From positions 4,499,501-4,563,500 of the forward strand of contig NZ_CP069354.1 of assembly GCF_016864375.1 (NCBI RefSeq): a stretch of DNA of 64,000 bases. Reading direction: 5' to 3'. Below are positions 1 to 7,461 of this stretch, piece after piece. A program made the position numbers and the translations under genes. Under the pieces are notes generated by a model that had not been told where the DNA came from, ran no database searches, and worked only from the letters and a program-made list of their open reading frames with translations. The number at the start of each line of letters is the position of its first letter. Position 1 is the first letter of the stretch. The DNA comes from Microvirga sp. VF16 (lineage in GTDB: Bacteria > Pseudomonadota > Alphaproteobacteria > Rhizobiales > Beijerinckiaceae).

Positions 1-109
1 TGTGCAATCCTGCCGCCTCAGGCGGCGTCTGCCCAGGTCGAGGGGCTTGGTAGTCCAGGACGGTAATCTGTTGCATAACCTTCAGGCTGGAACGGGGAGC
101 AGCCGGCGC
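1..109. other. window edge, no gene assigned
   Basis: No convincing gene is seen here. Positions 12-26 form a short hairpin (GCCGCCT, one base, AGGCGGC), which could belong to a terminator or to a coding region running off the left edge. Confidence 0.3.
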
Positions 110-277
110 TCAGGGGTGGCCGAGGAGTAGATAGGTCACCACGGCGAGGATCACGACATTCAGGACGACGACCAGGAGCAGCGTGATCTGGACTTTCCGG
201 TCATGCTGGGCCAGGCGGGCGTTGATCGCCTCCAGCTTCTGGTGCTTGGCGAGCTCGTCGCGTTCGATAGGCTTCAC
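110..277 (-). CDS. small single-span membrane protein
   Basis: A 55-residue protein of unknown function. The N-terminal half is charged and probably helical (KPIERDELAKHQKLEAIN...). The C-terminal half is one strong hydrophobic segment (ITLLLVVVLNVVILAVVTYLLL), so it is probably a C-tail-anchored inner-membrane peptide. I chose the GTG at 277 because an excellent ribosome site (GGAGGAGAA) sits just upstream. The longer reading from an ATG at 331 has no such site. It lies alone, downstream of the - strand AraC fragment. Confidence 0.6.
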   Translation of the reverse strand: MKPIERDELAKHQKLEAINARLAQHDRKVQITLLLVVVLNVVILAVVTYLLLGHP

Positions 278-372
278 GGTTCTCCTCCGGGTGAACCCAG
301 CCATACCAGCGGCATGTAGGAAAAGAAACATCGGCCAGATGGCCTATGGTGCCGCAGCAGCGCACGTCAAAC

Positions 373-717
373 CTACCGCGCCATTTCGCATAAGCCGCGA
401 TGGCTGCTGCGCCAGGCCGACGGGGTCTGGCCCGACCAGCGCCGAAAGGCGCGGCTGAAGGCGCCGTGCTCGGAGTAGTTCAGGACCTCAGCGATCTGGC
501 TGAACGACAAGTTCGTCTTGGTGAGCAGCGTGCAGGCGATCTCGCAGCGGACCTCGTTGGCCACCTGCCGGAACGTGCGGCCTTCGGCTTTCAGATGCCG
601 GTGCAGGGTTCGGCGGGACACCGAGTAGAGGCTGGCGACCATGGCAGCCGTACAGGGATCCCGGATGAGTTCGACCCGAAGCATGCGCCGCATCTCGTCG
701 GTGAACGACTGTTCCAT
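373..717 (-). CDS. stand-alone AraC-type HTH protein (probable remnant)
   Basis: 114 residues matching only the C-terminal DNA-binding module of AraC/XylS regulators: a first helix-turn-helix near residues 25-45 (AAMVASLYSVSRRTLHRHLK) and a second near 70-95, ending in the family signature around FSQIAEVLNYSEHGAFSRAFRRW. Typical members are about 300 residues with an N-terminal effector domain, which is absent; an in-frame stop lies just upstream of the ATG. It could be a minimal regulator or, more likely, a truncated gene. Its last codons overlap a partial copy (383-393) of the left arm of the repeat seen at 802, 1154 and 1663, so the gene end may be a recombination boundary. Confidence 0.6.
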   Translation of the reverse strand: MEQSFTDEMRRMLRVELIRDPCTAAMVASLYSVSRRTLHRHLKAEGRTFRQVANEVRCEIACTLLTKTNLSFSQIAEVLNYSEHGAFSRAFRRWSGQTPSAWRSSHRGLCEMAR

Positions 718-801
718 TGCATCAGTCTAGTCTGGTCAAGGCACCGCGCTTGATCGGTTGTGTCAATCTCTTGACAGTTTCGGCCGCCGCTAATCCGCCC
801 G

Positions 802-828
802 AATTTCGCATAACCGGCAGTATGGAAC
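802..828 (+). repeat. 27-bp two-armed site, copy 1
   Basis: Left arm AATTTCGCATAA, five variable bases (CCGGC), right arm AGTATGGAAC. The inner CATA and TATG are inverted and separated by 8 bp, the geometry of a tyrosine-recombinase core site. It lies just upstream of the DUF6894 gene. Identical arms recur at 1154 and 1663. Confidence 0.7.
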
Positions 829-883
829 GGACAACAGGGCGCGAGGCGTTAACGGACGTTGTTCTCAAGCGCCGGAGTCCCTA

Positions 884-1141
884 ATGCCTCGCTTTTTCTT
901 CGACATCCATGATGACGAGGAGTTCACGCCCGACCGTGAAGGGCTGGACCTGGACGGCCTGGAAGCGGCCAAGGCTGAGGCCAAGAAGGCCCTGCCCGAC
1001 ATTGTGAAGGAAGAAATGCCGGTCGGGAGCCGGCGCGACTTTACCGTCGACGTCAAGGACGCGGCCGGACAGATCGTCTGGCGGGTTACGCTGTCGCTGG
1101 TCGTGGAAAGCCCATCCCAAGGCTCTACCGCGAACACCTAG
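884..1141 (+). CDS. DUF6894 family small protein
   Basis: 85 residues starting MPRFFFDIHDDEEF, the hallmark start of the DUF6894 family, small acidic proteins frequent and often multicopy in Rhizobiales. No biochemical role is known to me. A GGAG lies about 7 bases before the ATG. The gene sits between two copies of the 27-bp site (802 and 1154) with little other sequence, so it looks like the single gene of a cassette-sized unit of about 350 bp. Confidence 0.75.
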   Translation: MPRFFFDIHDDEEFTPDREGLDLDGLEAAKAEAKKALPDIVKEEMPVGSRRDFTVDVKDAAGQIVWRVTLSLVVESPSQGSTANT

Positions 1142-1153
1142 CAGCAGGCTGCG

Positions 1154-1180
1154 AATTTCGCATAAGCCTCAGTATGGAAC
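1154..1180 (+). repeat. 27-bp two-armed site, copy 2
   Basis: Same arms as copy 1 with different central bases (GCCTC). It begins 13 bases after the DUF6894 stop codon. Confidence 0.7.
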
Positions 1181-1324
1181 CGGTGCACGTCGCCTCGTCG
1201 CGAGGCTGAACTCCTTTCTCAGGTGCGGCTCCACAAGAATAAAGACTTTCGCCGGTGTGACACAGTTCACAGTCCCCGTCTGCAGGGTGGTTCAGAGTCC
1301 AATCATCACCAACGGAGAAGGCTG

Positions 1325-1528
1325 ATGATCAAGGCATACGGAATCGCACTTGCTGGGTTCTTGCTCGCTGGGCTCGGGCCTGCGTTCGCGGAGATTGGCC
1401 CTCGAGAGAGACAATGCATGGTGGGGGAGCAGCGTATCAACGGCGGGTGCCGGGCCTTATCGGAAGGCGCTAGCACGCGATCAGGAGATCAAGGTAGAAC
1501 CGGTAATCGAGGTGATGCCGGCCGATAA
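1325..1528 (+). CDS. small exported protein
   Basis: 67 residues. A classical signal peptide is visible (MIKAYGIALAGFLLAGLGPAFA, cut before EIGP), so the roughly 45-residue mature part is periplasmic or secreted. It has two cysteines in a short spacing (RQCMVGEQRINGGCR) and a Gly/Arg-rich tail. The ATG at 1325 is preceded by GGAGAAGG; an upstream in-frame ATG at 1223 would destroy the signal peptide. No family recognised. It occupies the second cassette-like unit, between the 27-bp sites at 1154 and 1663. Confidence 0.6.
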   Translation: MIKAYGIALAGFLLAGLGPAFAEIGPRERQCMVGEQRINGGCRALSEGASTRSGDQGRTGNRGDAGR

Positions 1529-1662
1529 TGGGCCATCCCCCAGCGCACGGGTTGGCAGCCGACCGGCAGTCGGCAATCTGGCGACTGAGGGTTGCAAGAC
1601 CAGCGCGGCCCTCTTTCATTGGGGCTTCCGCTCGCTAGCGAGCGCGCGAAAACCGGTCGCGC

Positions 1663-1689
1663 AATTTCGCATAATCGCTAGTATGGAAC
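1663..1689 (+). repeat. 27-bp two-armed site, copy 3
   Basis: Same arms as copies 1 and 2, central bases TCGCT. It closes the second cassette-like unit (about 509 bp) and is followed after 6 bp by a perfect palindrome. Confidence 0.7.
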
Positions 1690-1695
1690 CTGTTT

Positions 1696-1717
1696 TGAAG
1701 TCTTCGCGAAGACTTCA
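1696..1717. repeat. 22-bp perfect palindrome
   Basis: Arms TGAAGTCTTCG and its exact inverse, without a loop. It lies immediately after site copy 3, so it may mark the end of the array or be a regulator site. Confidence 0.5.
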
Positions 1718-1898
1718 TGTGGACCTATGGAACGCCGCGCCGACTATGCAGTAAAAGTGGCTCCGAAGGTGCCGTCGGGCCAGCGGGTATACTGAAAACA
1801 ACTTGCCGCCGCGCCAGCCCAAATTCGCCGCATTCAAGCCTGAGGATCCGGCCTGTTGCCGGAAGTTCCGCCCGGCAACTTTCTCTCCCTCGGAGACC

Positions 1899-1939
1899 AC
1901 GCTCCCTCCCAGATCCCCCACTGGCGAGGGAGCGTTTTC
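1899..1939 (+). terminator. putative intrinsic terminator
   Basis: A 10-bp stem (ACGCTCCCTC at 1899-1908, GAGGGAGCGT at 1926-1935) is followed by TTTCG. The loop is long (17 bases), so the call is tentative. Confidence 0.4.
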
Positions 1940-2081
1940 GTATGGACAGAAGAAAGGCCCCCTTAGCTAGGATGGTACGCGGGTAAGGAGGCCGGGTCCA
2001 GGAGCCGGAAGGCCGGAGTTCAGGGAACAGCCTTCATAGCCACAACGCATCTGGCCCGGACGTGTTTCAGCGTGGCTAAGG

Positions 2082-2109
2082 GGAGAGGCTGGGAATTCCC
2101 AGCCTCTCC
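2082..2109. repeat. 28-bp perfect palindrome
   Basis: GGAGAGGCTGGGAA and its exact inverse meet at a GAATTC centre. There is no T-run on either side, so a DNA-level role (dimeric protein site) is as likely as termination. Confidence 0.5.
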
Positions 2110-2330
2110 GCGCCTCGCCTAACAGCTCAATCAGGACCGCTACCGTCAGACCAAGAAACTATAGCCGAGTGCAGATCGCATCGCCCTTGGTCATATCTCA
2201 CCAGATCCTGCTTTTATCTCTGAAGTTCTGTCGGCAACTGGCTACTCCATTCTGTGCGTTAGCAGGTGGATACATTGAGGCCTGGTATCATCAGCAGGGC
2301 TTGGGCTGGCATGGGATGGAAGATGGCGGC

Positions 2331-3002
2331 ATGAGCGGGAGATTGACCTATGCCATCGGCGACGTGCATGGGCGCCTCGATCTCCTGATCGATTTGCTTT
2401 CTCAGATCATCACTCATGCGAGCGGGCGCTCTTGCAAGCTCGTGTTCCTGGGCGATTACATCGATCGCGGGCCCGACAGCGCCGGTGTCGTCGCGTTGGT
2501 GCGTCGGCTTCAGCAGCGGTGGCCAGGGAGCATCATCTGCCTCAAGGGCAATCATGAAGCCATGCTCCTCGAGGCCGTGGCGGAACCTGCCGCCACCTCT
2601 TGGTGGCTCGGCAACGGTGGGGACGCGACTTTGGCGTCCTTTGGCGTCTCGCATCCTAGAGACATTCCGGCTGACGTACTCTTCTGGATGGCTGGTCTTG
2701 CGACCCTGTATGAGGATGAACACCGCTACTTCGTCCATGCCGGTCTTCAGCCTGGTCTCAGCCTCTCCGAACAAGACGATCAGACAAAGCTTTGGATCAG
2801 AGACGAGTTTCTGTCGGTCGACTACGACTTCGGCAAGCATGTGGTTCATGGCCATACGCCGAGTGAGACCGGCAGCCCAGAGGTGCGCCCCTACCGGTCC
2901 AATCTCGATACGGGTGCCGTGTTTGGTGGCCCGCTGACAGCGGGCGTGTTCACAGACGAGCGTGGGCCTGCCGTTGAGTTTCTGAAGAGCCAAGCACAAT
3001 AG
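2331..3002 (+). CDS. metallophosphoesterase (PPP-type serine/threonine phosphatase)
   Basis: 223 residues of the bacterial PrpA/ApaH-like PPP phosphatase group. The metal-binding signatures are in the expected order: GDVHG (about residue 9), GDYIDRGPDS (about 42), GNHE (about 74), and later HAG and HGHTP. Such enzymes use two metals to remove phosphate from Ser/Thr or from small nucleotides; the substrate cannot be read here. The ATG at 2331 puts GDVHG at the usual distance from the N-terminus; the open frame extends 54 codons upstream without family similarity. It stands alone on the + strand. Confidence 0.85.
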   Translation: MSGRLTYAIGDVHGRLDLLIDLLSQIITHASGRSCKLVFLGDYIDRGPDSAGVVALVRRLQQRWPGSIICLKGNHEAMLLEAVAEPAATSWWLGNGGDATLASFGVSHPRDIPADVLFWMAGLATLYEDEHRYFVHAGLQPGLSLSEQDDQTKLWIRDEFLSVDYDFGKHVVHGHTPSETGSPEVRPYRSNLDTGAVFGGPLTAGVFTDERGPAVEFLKSQAQ

Positions 3003-3100
3003 TCAGGCTTCCCCGCTTCCAATGTCGGCTTTGGAACCGGCTTGGATGCAGACCATGAAGCGCGATGGCGATTGCCAGCAGGCCGATCCAGTCGACAGCA

Positions 3101-3322
3101 TCATGCCGCCTCGGGCTCTTCCGGCTTGCGGCCGATGATCCGCACGACCGGTATCGGGCGGTCTCCCCAGCAATCGAGAGCACCCGATGCGTACAAGGCC
3201 TCCATCTGCCGATCAGCGTCTGCTGTGTCAGTCGCGCGGATGACGGGGTAATACAGCTTCTCGTCACTGGCAGCCGCCGCCTGCTCCAGGCGATGGGTCC
3301 GGGTCTTCAGGGTTCGGTTCAT
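3101..3322 (-). CDS. hypothetical protein
   Basis: 73 residues, no family recognised. It starts with a basic stretch (MNRTLKTRTHRLEQ) and has a Tyr/Pro motif (KLYYPVI) and a basic RIIGRKPEEPE tail. The ATG overlaps the stop of the DUF5681 gene upstream (4-base overlap at 3319-3322), so the two are translationally coupled in one operon. Small coupled partners like this are common next to phage- or plasmid-derived DUF5681 genes. Confidence 0.6.
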   Translation of the reverse strand: MNRTLKTRTHRLEQAAAASDEKLYYPVIRATDTADADRQMEALYASGALDCWGDRPIPVVRIIGRKPEEPEAA

Positions 3323-3768
3323 TTCAGTCTCTCCGCTTCGAGGCTTTCCAGCCGTTCCAGAATGTCAGTAGCCTCGACGGCTCGGATGAACCGGTCCACG
3401 AGCCGGGATAGATCCTCTGCCTCGGAGGGTGTGAGGTCGCCGGATGCAACGGCTTCGACGAGGGCAGCGGATGCCTTCACCGCATCGGCGGGCGTCTCCA
3501 GTTTCGGCAGGGCAAACATCACGGGCCGATCCTTCCGGGGCGGCATGATCCGGTCCATCACCAGCCGCATCGCCGTCGTGTCGCCGTCCAACGCCATCTC
3601 GACGGCCTTGCGCGTCAGGGCTTCGGCCTCGCCATCGAGAAGAGCCTCCAACGCGAGTGTTGCCTTGTTGCGGGAGCCTTTAGGGCGCCCAGGATTGCCA
3701 GGCTCGAACAGTCGCCCGCCCCTCGTTTTCGTCTCGTTTTTACGAGTATCGGGCGCGTTCTCTGTCAT
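3319..3768 (-). CDS. DUF5681 domain protein
   Basis: 149 residues. The signature LFEPGNPGRPKGSRNKAT (residues about 20-37) is the DUF5681 motif, found in phage-, transposon- and plasmid-associated proteins of alphaproteobacteria. The rest is helical and acidic (DRFIRAVEATDILERLESLEAERLK). Its biochemical role is unknown; the basic GRPKGSRN stretch suggests nucleic-acid contact. First gene of a two-gene - strand operon. Confidence 0.7.
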   Translation of the reverse strand: MTENAPDTRKNETKTRGGRLFEPGNPGRPKGSRNKATLALEALLDGEAEALTRKAVEMALDGDTTAMRLVMDRIMPPRKDRPVMFALPKLETPADAVKASAALVEAVASGDLTPSEAEDLSRLVDRFIRAVEATDILERLESLEAERLK

Positions 3769-3846
3769 GGCTGCCCCCGCTTCGGTTCTCCATTCGTTCT
3801 AAGAATCATCCGTCCTGTCTTCTCCGTCTACCGGCCAAAAGGCTGC

Positions 3847-4050
3847 TTAGGGCTTCTTCTTCCGTCGTGGCTTGGGCTGATCCGCTGCTCCGAAGCCGTT
3901 CGTTTCGAGCGCCTGATCGAGCAACGTCCGGATAGCTTCCGCCTCAGTATTGATCTGCTTCGCGAATCGGAAGGCGCGGACACGCTCCCTTAGATCAGGC
4001 GGCATGCTCAGGATGATCCGCTGTGGTGCCATCACCTTTTCTTTGGCCAT
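3847..4050 (-). CDS. small ribbon-helix-helix-like DNA-binding protein
   Basis: 67 residues. The pattern QRIILSMPPDLRERVRAFRFAKQINTEAEAIRTLLDQAL is a beta strand followed by two helices, as in Arc/CopG-type ribbon-helix-helix repressors, with a Lys/Arg-rich tail (KPRRKKKP). I start it at the ATG at 4050, which has GAGAAGG in front; an ATG at 4068 has no ribosome site. The adjoining intergenic region carries repeated TGATATC palindromes, so autoregulation and control of the divergent genes at 4209 onward is likely (inference). Confidence 0.65.
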   Translation of the reverse strand: MAKEKVMAPQRIILSMPPDLRERVRAFRFAKQINTEAEAIRTLLDQALETNGFGAADQPKPRRKKKP

Positions 4051-4080
4051 TGTCGCCTTCTCTCTCATTTACCACGACAC

Positions 4081-4157
4081 ATCAGTGATATCAAATTCAT
4101 CGTTGAGATCTCGTTAACTAGGGAGCAGCCTCAGGGTATCACGATATCAGTGATATC
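4081..4157. promoter_or_regulatory. paired palindromic operator between divergent genes
   Basis: GATATCA-G-TGATATC is a perfect 7+7 inverted repeat at 4143-4157, and a second, shorter copy (ATCA-G-TGATATC) lies at 4081-4092. Both sit between the - strand RHH-like gene and the + strand operon, the expected place for a ribbon-helix-helix repressor operator. Confidence 0.55.
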
Positions 4158-4208
4158 TCAGATGCCGCCTCTCGATACTGCGTTCCCATACCCGCTGACG
4201 AACAGGAG

Positions 4209-4622
4209 ATGATCCATAGCTCGAAGCACATCTCGCCCCACGATCCGCCAGTCACCCAGGAAATCAGCCCAGCCGTACCCGACGCTGCGCTGCTGCGGCT
4301 GATGGACGAGCACACCAAAGCACAGGCTCGCGTCAAGGCGGCCGAAATCGCCTTGGAGGCCAAGCCCGCGAGGCTGTCGGAGGCCAAATTCGATCGGTTG
4401 TGCTGGAAGGTGTCCGACATTGAGGATGCCATTCTCGCGCAGCCCTCCAGCACACCGGAGGGACTTCGGATGAAGACGCGGATCGCGTCCCGCTACCTGC
4501 AGGCTCCGGAGGATTGGGGCGGGCGGACCTACGATGTCTTCGGTCGCTTCGTCGAGAGCATTCTGTGCCAGACGTCTTCAGGCCGCAGCGGCACGCTCCC
4601 TGATCAGAGGGCAACACCATGA
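4209..4622 (+). CDS. hypothetical protein
   Basis: 137 residues, no family recognised. The middle (residues 30-80) is a heptad-like helical region (LLRLMDEHTKAQARVKAAEIALEAKPARLSEAKFDRLCWKVSDIEDAILAQP), suggesting a helical hairpin or coiled coil. The stop overlaps the start of the next gene (ATGA, 4619-4622), so both are in one operon. Small helical proteins of this type recur on Rhizobiales plasmids and genomic islands. Confidence 0.6.
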   Translation: MIHSSKHISPHDPPVTQEISPAVPDAALLRLMDEHTKAQARVKAAEIALEAKPARLSEAKFDRLCWKVSDIEDAILAQPSSTPEGLRMKTRIASRYLQAPEDWGGRTYDVFGRFVESILCQTSSGRSGTLPDQRATP

Positions 4623-4870
4623 CCGAGAACAAAGACTACCTGACCAAGAACGCTGCCTTGCTGATGCTCGACACCGGCATCGAGATCGACACCGACGAGG
4701 ATGGCCTCATCGTGATCGACGGCACGATGAAGTACATGCCTACGGAGATGGTCGACGTCTTCCGGCTTAACCCGTCCTACGCGCGGCTGATGGCCGAGGC
4801 GCTACTGGAGAATGCCAGCCTTGCCGAGGGCGGGAACCTGCTCCGCCTGCCGTCGAAAGGCAGGGCCTGA
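4619..4870 (+). CDS. hypothetical acidic protein
   Basis: 83 residues, strongly acidic in the first half (LDTGIEIDTDEDGLIVIDGTMKYMP), no family recognised. The start overlaps the previous stop by four bases, so translation is coupled. Nothing in it points to an enzyme; a protein-protein interaction role is possible. Confidence 0.55.
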   Translation: MTENKDYLTKNAALLMLDTGIEIDTDEDGLIVIDGTMKYMPTEMVDVFRLNPSYARLMAEALLENASLAEGGNLLRLPSKGRA

Positions 4871-4953
4871 TGCGCGCCCGGAGGCAAAGGTTCCGCGTGT
4901 CGTGCTGCGCAGCCACCTAGCCTTAAGCCGCGTGCGATGGAGAGGAAGAATCG

Positions 4954-5130
4954 ATGAAGCATAGGTCTCGAGACATGGCCCGCCGCCGTCAGGCTGCCTA
5001 CCGCAAGGGACGGCGCGACCTCGCGGGCGACATCCTGGCCCTTTTGCGCGAGGGCAGGCCCGATGCCGTCCAGGAGCGGCTGCGGACAGAGATCAAGCAG
5101 GAGGGCGATGTTGTGTCCGAGAGAACATGA
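4954..5130 (+). CDS. small basic hypothetical protein
   Basis: 58 residues (MKHRSRDMARRRQAAYRKG...), very Arg-rich in the first third, then a helical segment (DILALLREGRPDAVQERLRTEIKQ). A good ribosome site (GGAGAGGAAG) precedes the ATG by 5 bases. It is probably the last gene of the 4209-5130 operon. A hairpin (AGGCCGA-ACG-TCGGCCT, 5136-5152) follows the stop and may end the transcript, although there is no T-run. Confidence 0.5.
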   Translation: MKHRSRDMARRRQAAYRKGRRDLAGDILALLREGRPDAVQERLRTEIKQEGDVVSERT

Positions 5131-5342
5131 AGCGAAGGCCGAACGTCGGCCTAGACTTACTCGACCTAAATGGGCACGGCCTCCACACGCGCCGTTGCTA
5201 GGCAGGTGAGGAGGCTTGCAGTTCGCATCTGGAGACTGGGGCAGTTAGCTTCCAGTAACGAGCCGGGAGGTGTTAGCGGCGTTCGAACCCAGTCATAGAA
5301 CACCTGACTCTGCAGTCGTCTCCGTGCTAATCATTCATCGCG

Positions 5343-5762
5343 ATGGTAGACCGCTTAAGCCAAGAAGAGCGAAGCGCGTTGATGCGAAAAGTCGGCCGGG
5401 CGAATACTAAGCCCGAGCTAGCGGTTCGCCGCGCCTTACACGCCCATGGGTATCGTTTTCGATTACATCGAAAGGACTTGCCTGGCACGCCGGATGTCGT
5501 CTTACCCCGGTATCGCCTTGCAATCTTCGTACACGGATGCTTCTGGCATGGCCATCACGGGTGCTCCAAGGCGCGACTACCGACGTCTCGAAATGGGTGG
5601 TGGGCTGAGAAGATCGAGCGTAATCGCGTACGGGATAAGAGAGACGAGGAAGCTCTGGAAAAGCTTGGTTGGACAGTCCTGACTATATGGGAGTGCGAAA
5701 TCAAACGGGGTATCATCCCTATCCTAGAGAAACATCTCCCTTCGAACCAGGACGCCTCGTGA
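5343..5762 (+). CDS. vsr: very short patch repair endonuclease Vsr
   Basis: 139 residues, the usual length. Vsr nicks DNA 5' of the T in T:G mismatches that arise by deamination of 5-methylcytosine. The catalytic Asp is D51 in GTPDVVLP, as in the E. coli enzyme; H64 and H69 of VHGCFWHGHHGC and cysteines 66, 74 and 118 fit the active-site and structural zinc positions. It begins MVDRLSQEERSALMRKV, typical of the family. Its stop overlaps the GTG start of the downstream cytosine methyltransferase, the classic vsr/dcm pairing. Base composition is lower in G+C than the core genes. Confidence 0.93.
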   Translation: MVDRLSQEERSALMRKVGRANTKPELAVRRALHAHGYRFRLHRKDLPGTPDVVLPRYRLAIFVHGCFWHGHHGCSKARLPTSRNGWWAEKIERNRVRDKRDEEALEKLGWTVLTIWECEIKRGIIPILEKHLPSNQDAS

Positions 5763-6802
5763 GCAAAATCCAAGCAGTTGATCTTTTCTGCGGTGCGGGC
5801 GGGCTCTCGTATGGCCTAAAGAAGGCTGGCATCGAGATCCGCGCCGGGATTGACCTCGATCCTGCTTGCTGTTTTCCCTTTGAGAGAAACATCAAGGCCT
5901 CGTTCATCGAAGAGGATGTGGGCAGCCTTGATGGTAATACCGTCCAAGAATTGTTCGATGACGAGGGTATTAGAGTTCTGGCCGGCTGCGCCCCGTGCCA
6001 ACCGTTCTCGCGATATACAACCGGCAAAGGCACCGGTGATGAGCGCTGGCAGTTGCTTCTGGATTTTCTCCGAATTGTCGACGAGATACGTCCGGAGATC
6101 GTAACACTGGAAAATGTGCCAGGCTTGAGTAGGTTGGCTCTATGGAAGCATTTCGTCTCAAGTTTGGAAACAAGTGGGTACCATGTTGTCTGGGACGTGT
6201 TGAACACTGCACATTACGGCGTTCCGCAGAACCGAAATAGGCTCGTGCTAATGGCATCGCGCCTAGGAAAAATCGAGATGCCTAAGCGGCATTCTGGTCG
6301 ATCGCGGACGGTTTGGTCGTGCATTGGCAACCTTCCTCCTGTTAGTGCCGGGAGTTCTAACGATGATGATCCCCTCCATCGGTCACGCGCTCTAACCCCC
6401 ATCAACGTTGCGCGGATCAAAGCTTCTCGACCGGCAGGTACTTGGCGAGAATGGCCCGAGGAGATGAGAGTTGCTTGCCACCAGAGTGAGCGTGGACGTA
6501 CTTATCCGTCTGTGTATGGCCGGATGTCCTGGAGCCAACCTTCACCTACTATCACGACCCAATTCTATGGCTTCGGGAATGGTCGCTTTGGCCATCCTGA
6601 GCAAGACCGCGCTCTAACGCTCCGCGAAGGCGCGATGTTGCAATCGTTTCCGAAAACCTTTGAGTTTGTGCCGAGAGGTCAATCGGTGAGCTTCCGAGAG
6701 ATTGGACGGCTTATTGGCAATGCTGTCCCTCCGGCACTCGGGAGAGCAATTGGTCAGGCAATCATCCGTCATGTCATCGCGGCTTCTTCCGCTTCAGCCT
6801 GA
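5759..6802 (+). CDS. DNA (cytosine-5-)-methyltransferase
   Basis: 347 residues. The C5-methyltransferase motifs appear in order: I DLFCGAGG (8-15), IV GCAPCQPFS with catalytic C80 (77-84), VI ENVPGL (118-123), VIII QNRNRLV (157-163), a target-recognition region around 180-280, IX ALTLREGAMLQSFP (285-298) and X IGNAVPPALG (319-328). The GTG at 5759 overlaps the vsr stop and puts motif I at the normal distance from the N-terminus; a reading from 5669 would run through vsr. No cognate type II endonuclease lies beside it. Its 3' end overlaps by 34 bases the convergent HEPN gene, suggesting the four genes travel together. Confidence 0.93.
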   Translation: MSKIQAVDLFCGAGGLSYGLKKAGIEIRAGIDLDPACCFPFERNIKASFIEEDVGSLDGNTVQELFDDEGIRVLAGCAPCQPFSRYTTGKGTGDERWQLLLDFLRIVDEIRPEIVTLENVPGLSRLALWKHFVSSLETSGYHVVWDVLNTAHYGVPQNRNRLVLMASRLGKIEMPKRHSGRSRTVWSCIGNLPPVSAGSSNDDDPLHRSRALTPINVARIKASRPAGTWREWPEEMRVACHQSERGRTYPSVYGRMSWSQPSPTITTQFYGFGNGRFGHPEQDRALTLREGAMLQSFPKTFEFVPRGQSVSFREIGRLIGNAVPPALGRAIGQAIIRHVIAASSASA

Positions 6803-7461
6803 TCAATATCGACATTCTTATAGGCGCTATCGTCAAGATATTTCGCGACGTTCAGTAGGATACCTTCAACATAAGACATTGTTCTATAACCAATGCCTAT
6901 TAGGTCTCTTGCGGTGAAGTCTCGCCCGACCTCGTCGTATGTCTTGTCCCCATGAGCTAGATCATTCCGATTGGTTTTCACCACAAGAAGGTCTTTGCCA
7001 TTATGTGTTTTACGATTGTCAGTGTCGATCGAGAAGCCATATGTGGCGGCAATTTCGCGAATGCGCTTTGCGTCAACGTTTCCTGAGAAGTGATACTCGA
7101 CATCTAAAGAAGCGGTTACAAACTCAACAGGGACATCGATCATCTTGTCATGAACATCTGGATTGCCGTTTCGCATGAACCCTTTGACAATCTCGCGCCT
7201 TAGCCCGGGGGTCAAATCGCTGAATGCGACCCGCTCTGCTGCCATGACATCATGGATCCCTTCGAGGGCACCGCGCGCAGAGGCCTCAACCAGATTGTAT
7301 AAGATCAAAAAGGTCCCTGCTCGGAGAACGTGAAGCCGCTCCGTCTCAATCTTCCGACCTTGACCGGACTTCGCCTCTCGTTCAGTTCGGGAAACGACAG
7401 CAAGATACCTTTTGACCTGCAGCTTCCGTCGGCTGAAGTCGTCCAAGAATAAGTAGGTCAT
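6769..7461 (-). CDS. MAE_28990/MAE_18760-like HEPN nuclease
   Basis: 230 residues resembling the MAE_28990/MAE_18760 HEPN family: an N-terminal helical half (LHVLRAGTFLILYNLVEASARGALEGI) and the HEPN R-x4-H catalytic motif RNDLAH at 165-170. HEPN proteins of this group are predicted RNases of defence and abortive-infection systems. The ATG overlaps the stop of the DUF262 gene (7458-7461), so the two are coupled and probably act as a pair. The gene is convergent with, and overlaps, the cytosine methyltransferase. It has lower G+C than the core genes. Confidence 0.8.
   Translation of the reverse strand: MTYLFLDDFSRRKLQVKRYLAVVSRTEREAKSGQGRKIETERLHVLRAGTFLILYNLVEASARGALEGIHDVMAAERVAFSDLTPGLRREIVKGFMRNGNPDVHDKMIDVPVEFVTASLDVEYHFSGNVDAKRIREIAATYGFSIDTDNRKTHNGKDLLVVKTNRNDLAHGDKTYDEVGRDFTARDLIGIGYRTMSYVEGILLNVAKYLDDSAYKNVDIDQAEAEEAAMT

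Larger units (their letters stand above)
1529..2330. other. gene-poor region rich in inverted repeats
   Basis: No convincing gene. It contains the third 27-bp site, a 14-bp palindrome at 1630-1643 (centre CTAG), the 22-bp palindrome at 1696-1717, a terminator-like hairpin at 1899-1935 and a 28-bp palindrome at 2082-2109. Open frames here have no ribosome sites or recognisable protein character. Confidence 0.5.

Noticed and set aside
711..717. Further copy of the right arm (GTTCCAT) at the AraC start codon
   Set aside because: Seven bases match by chance; no left arm at the right distance.
802..1689. Integron or CRISPR explanation for the 27-bp repeats
   Set aside because: The sites are not attC-like, there is no integron integrase, and spacing (352 and 509 bp) is far too long and gene-containing for CRISPR. 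No CRISPR array was noticed elsewhere.
5669..5758. N-terminal extension of the cytosine methyltransferase
   Set aside because: Overlaps vsr entirely; GTG at 5759 gives the correct motif I position.
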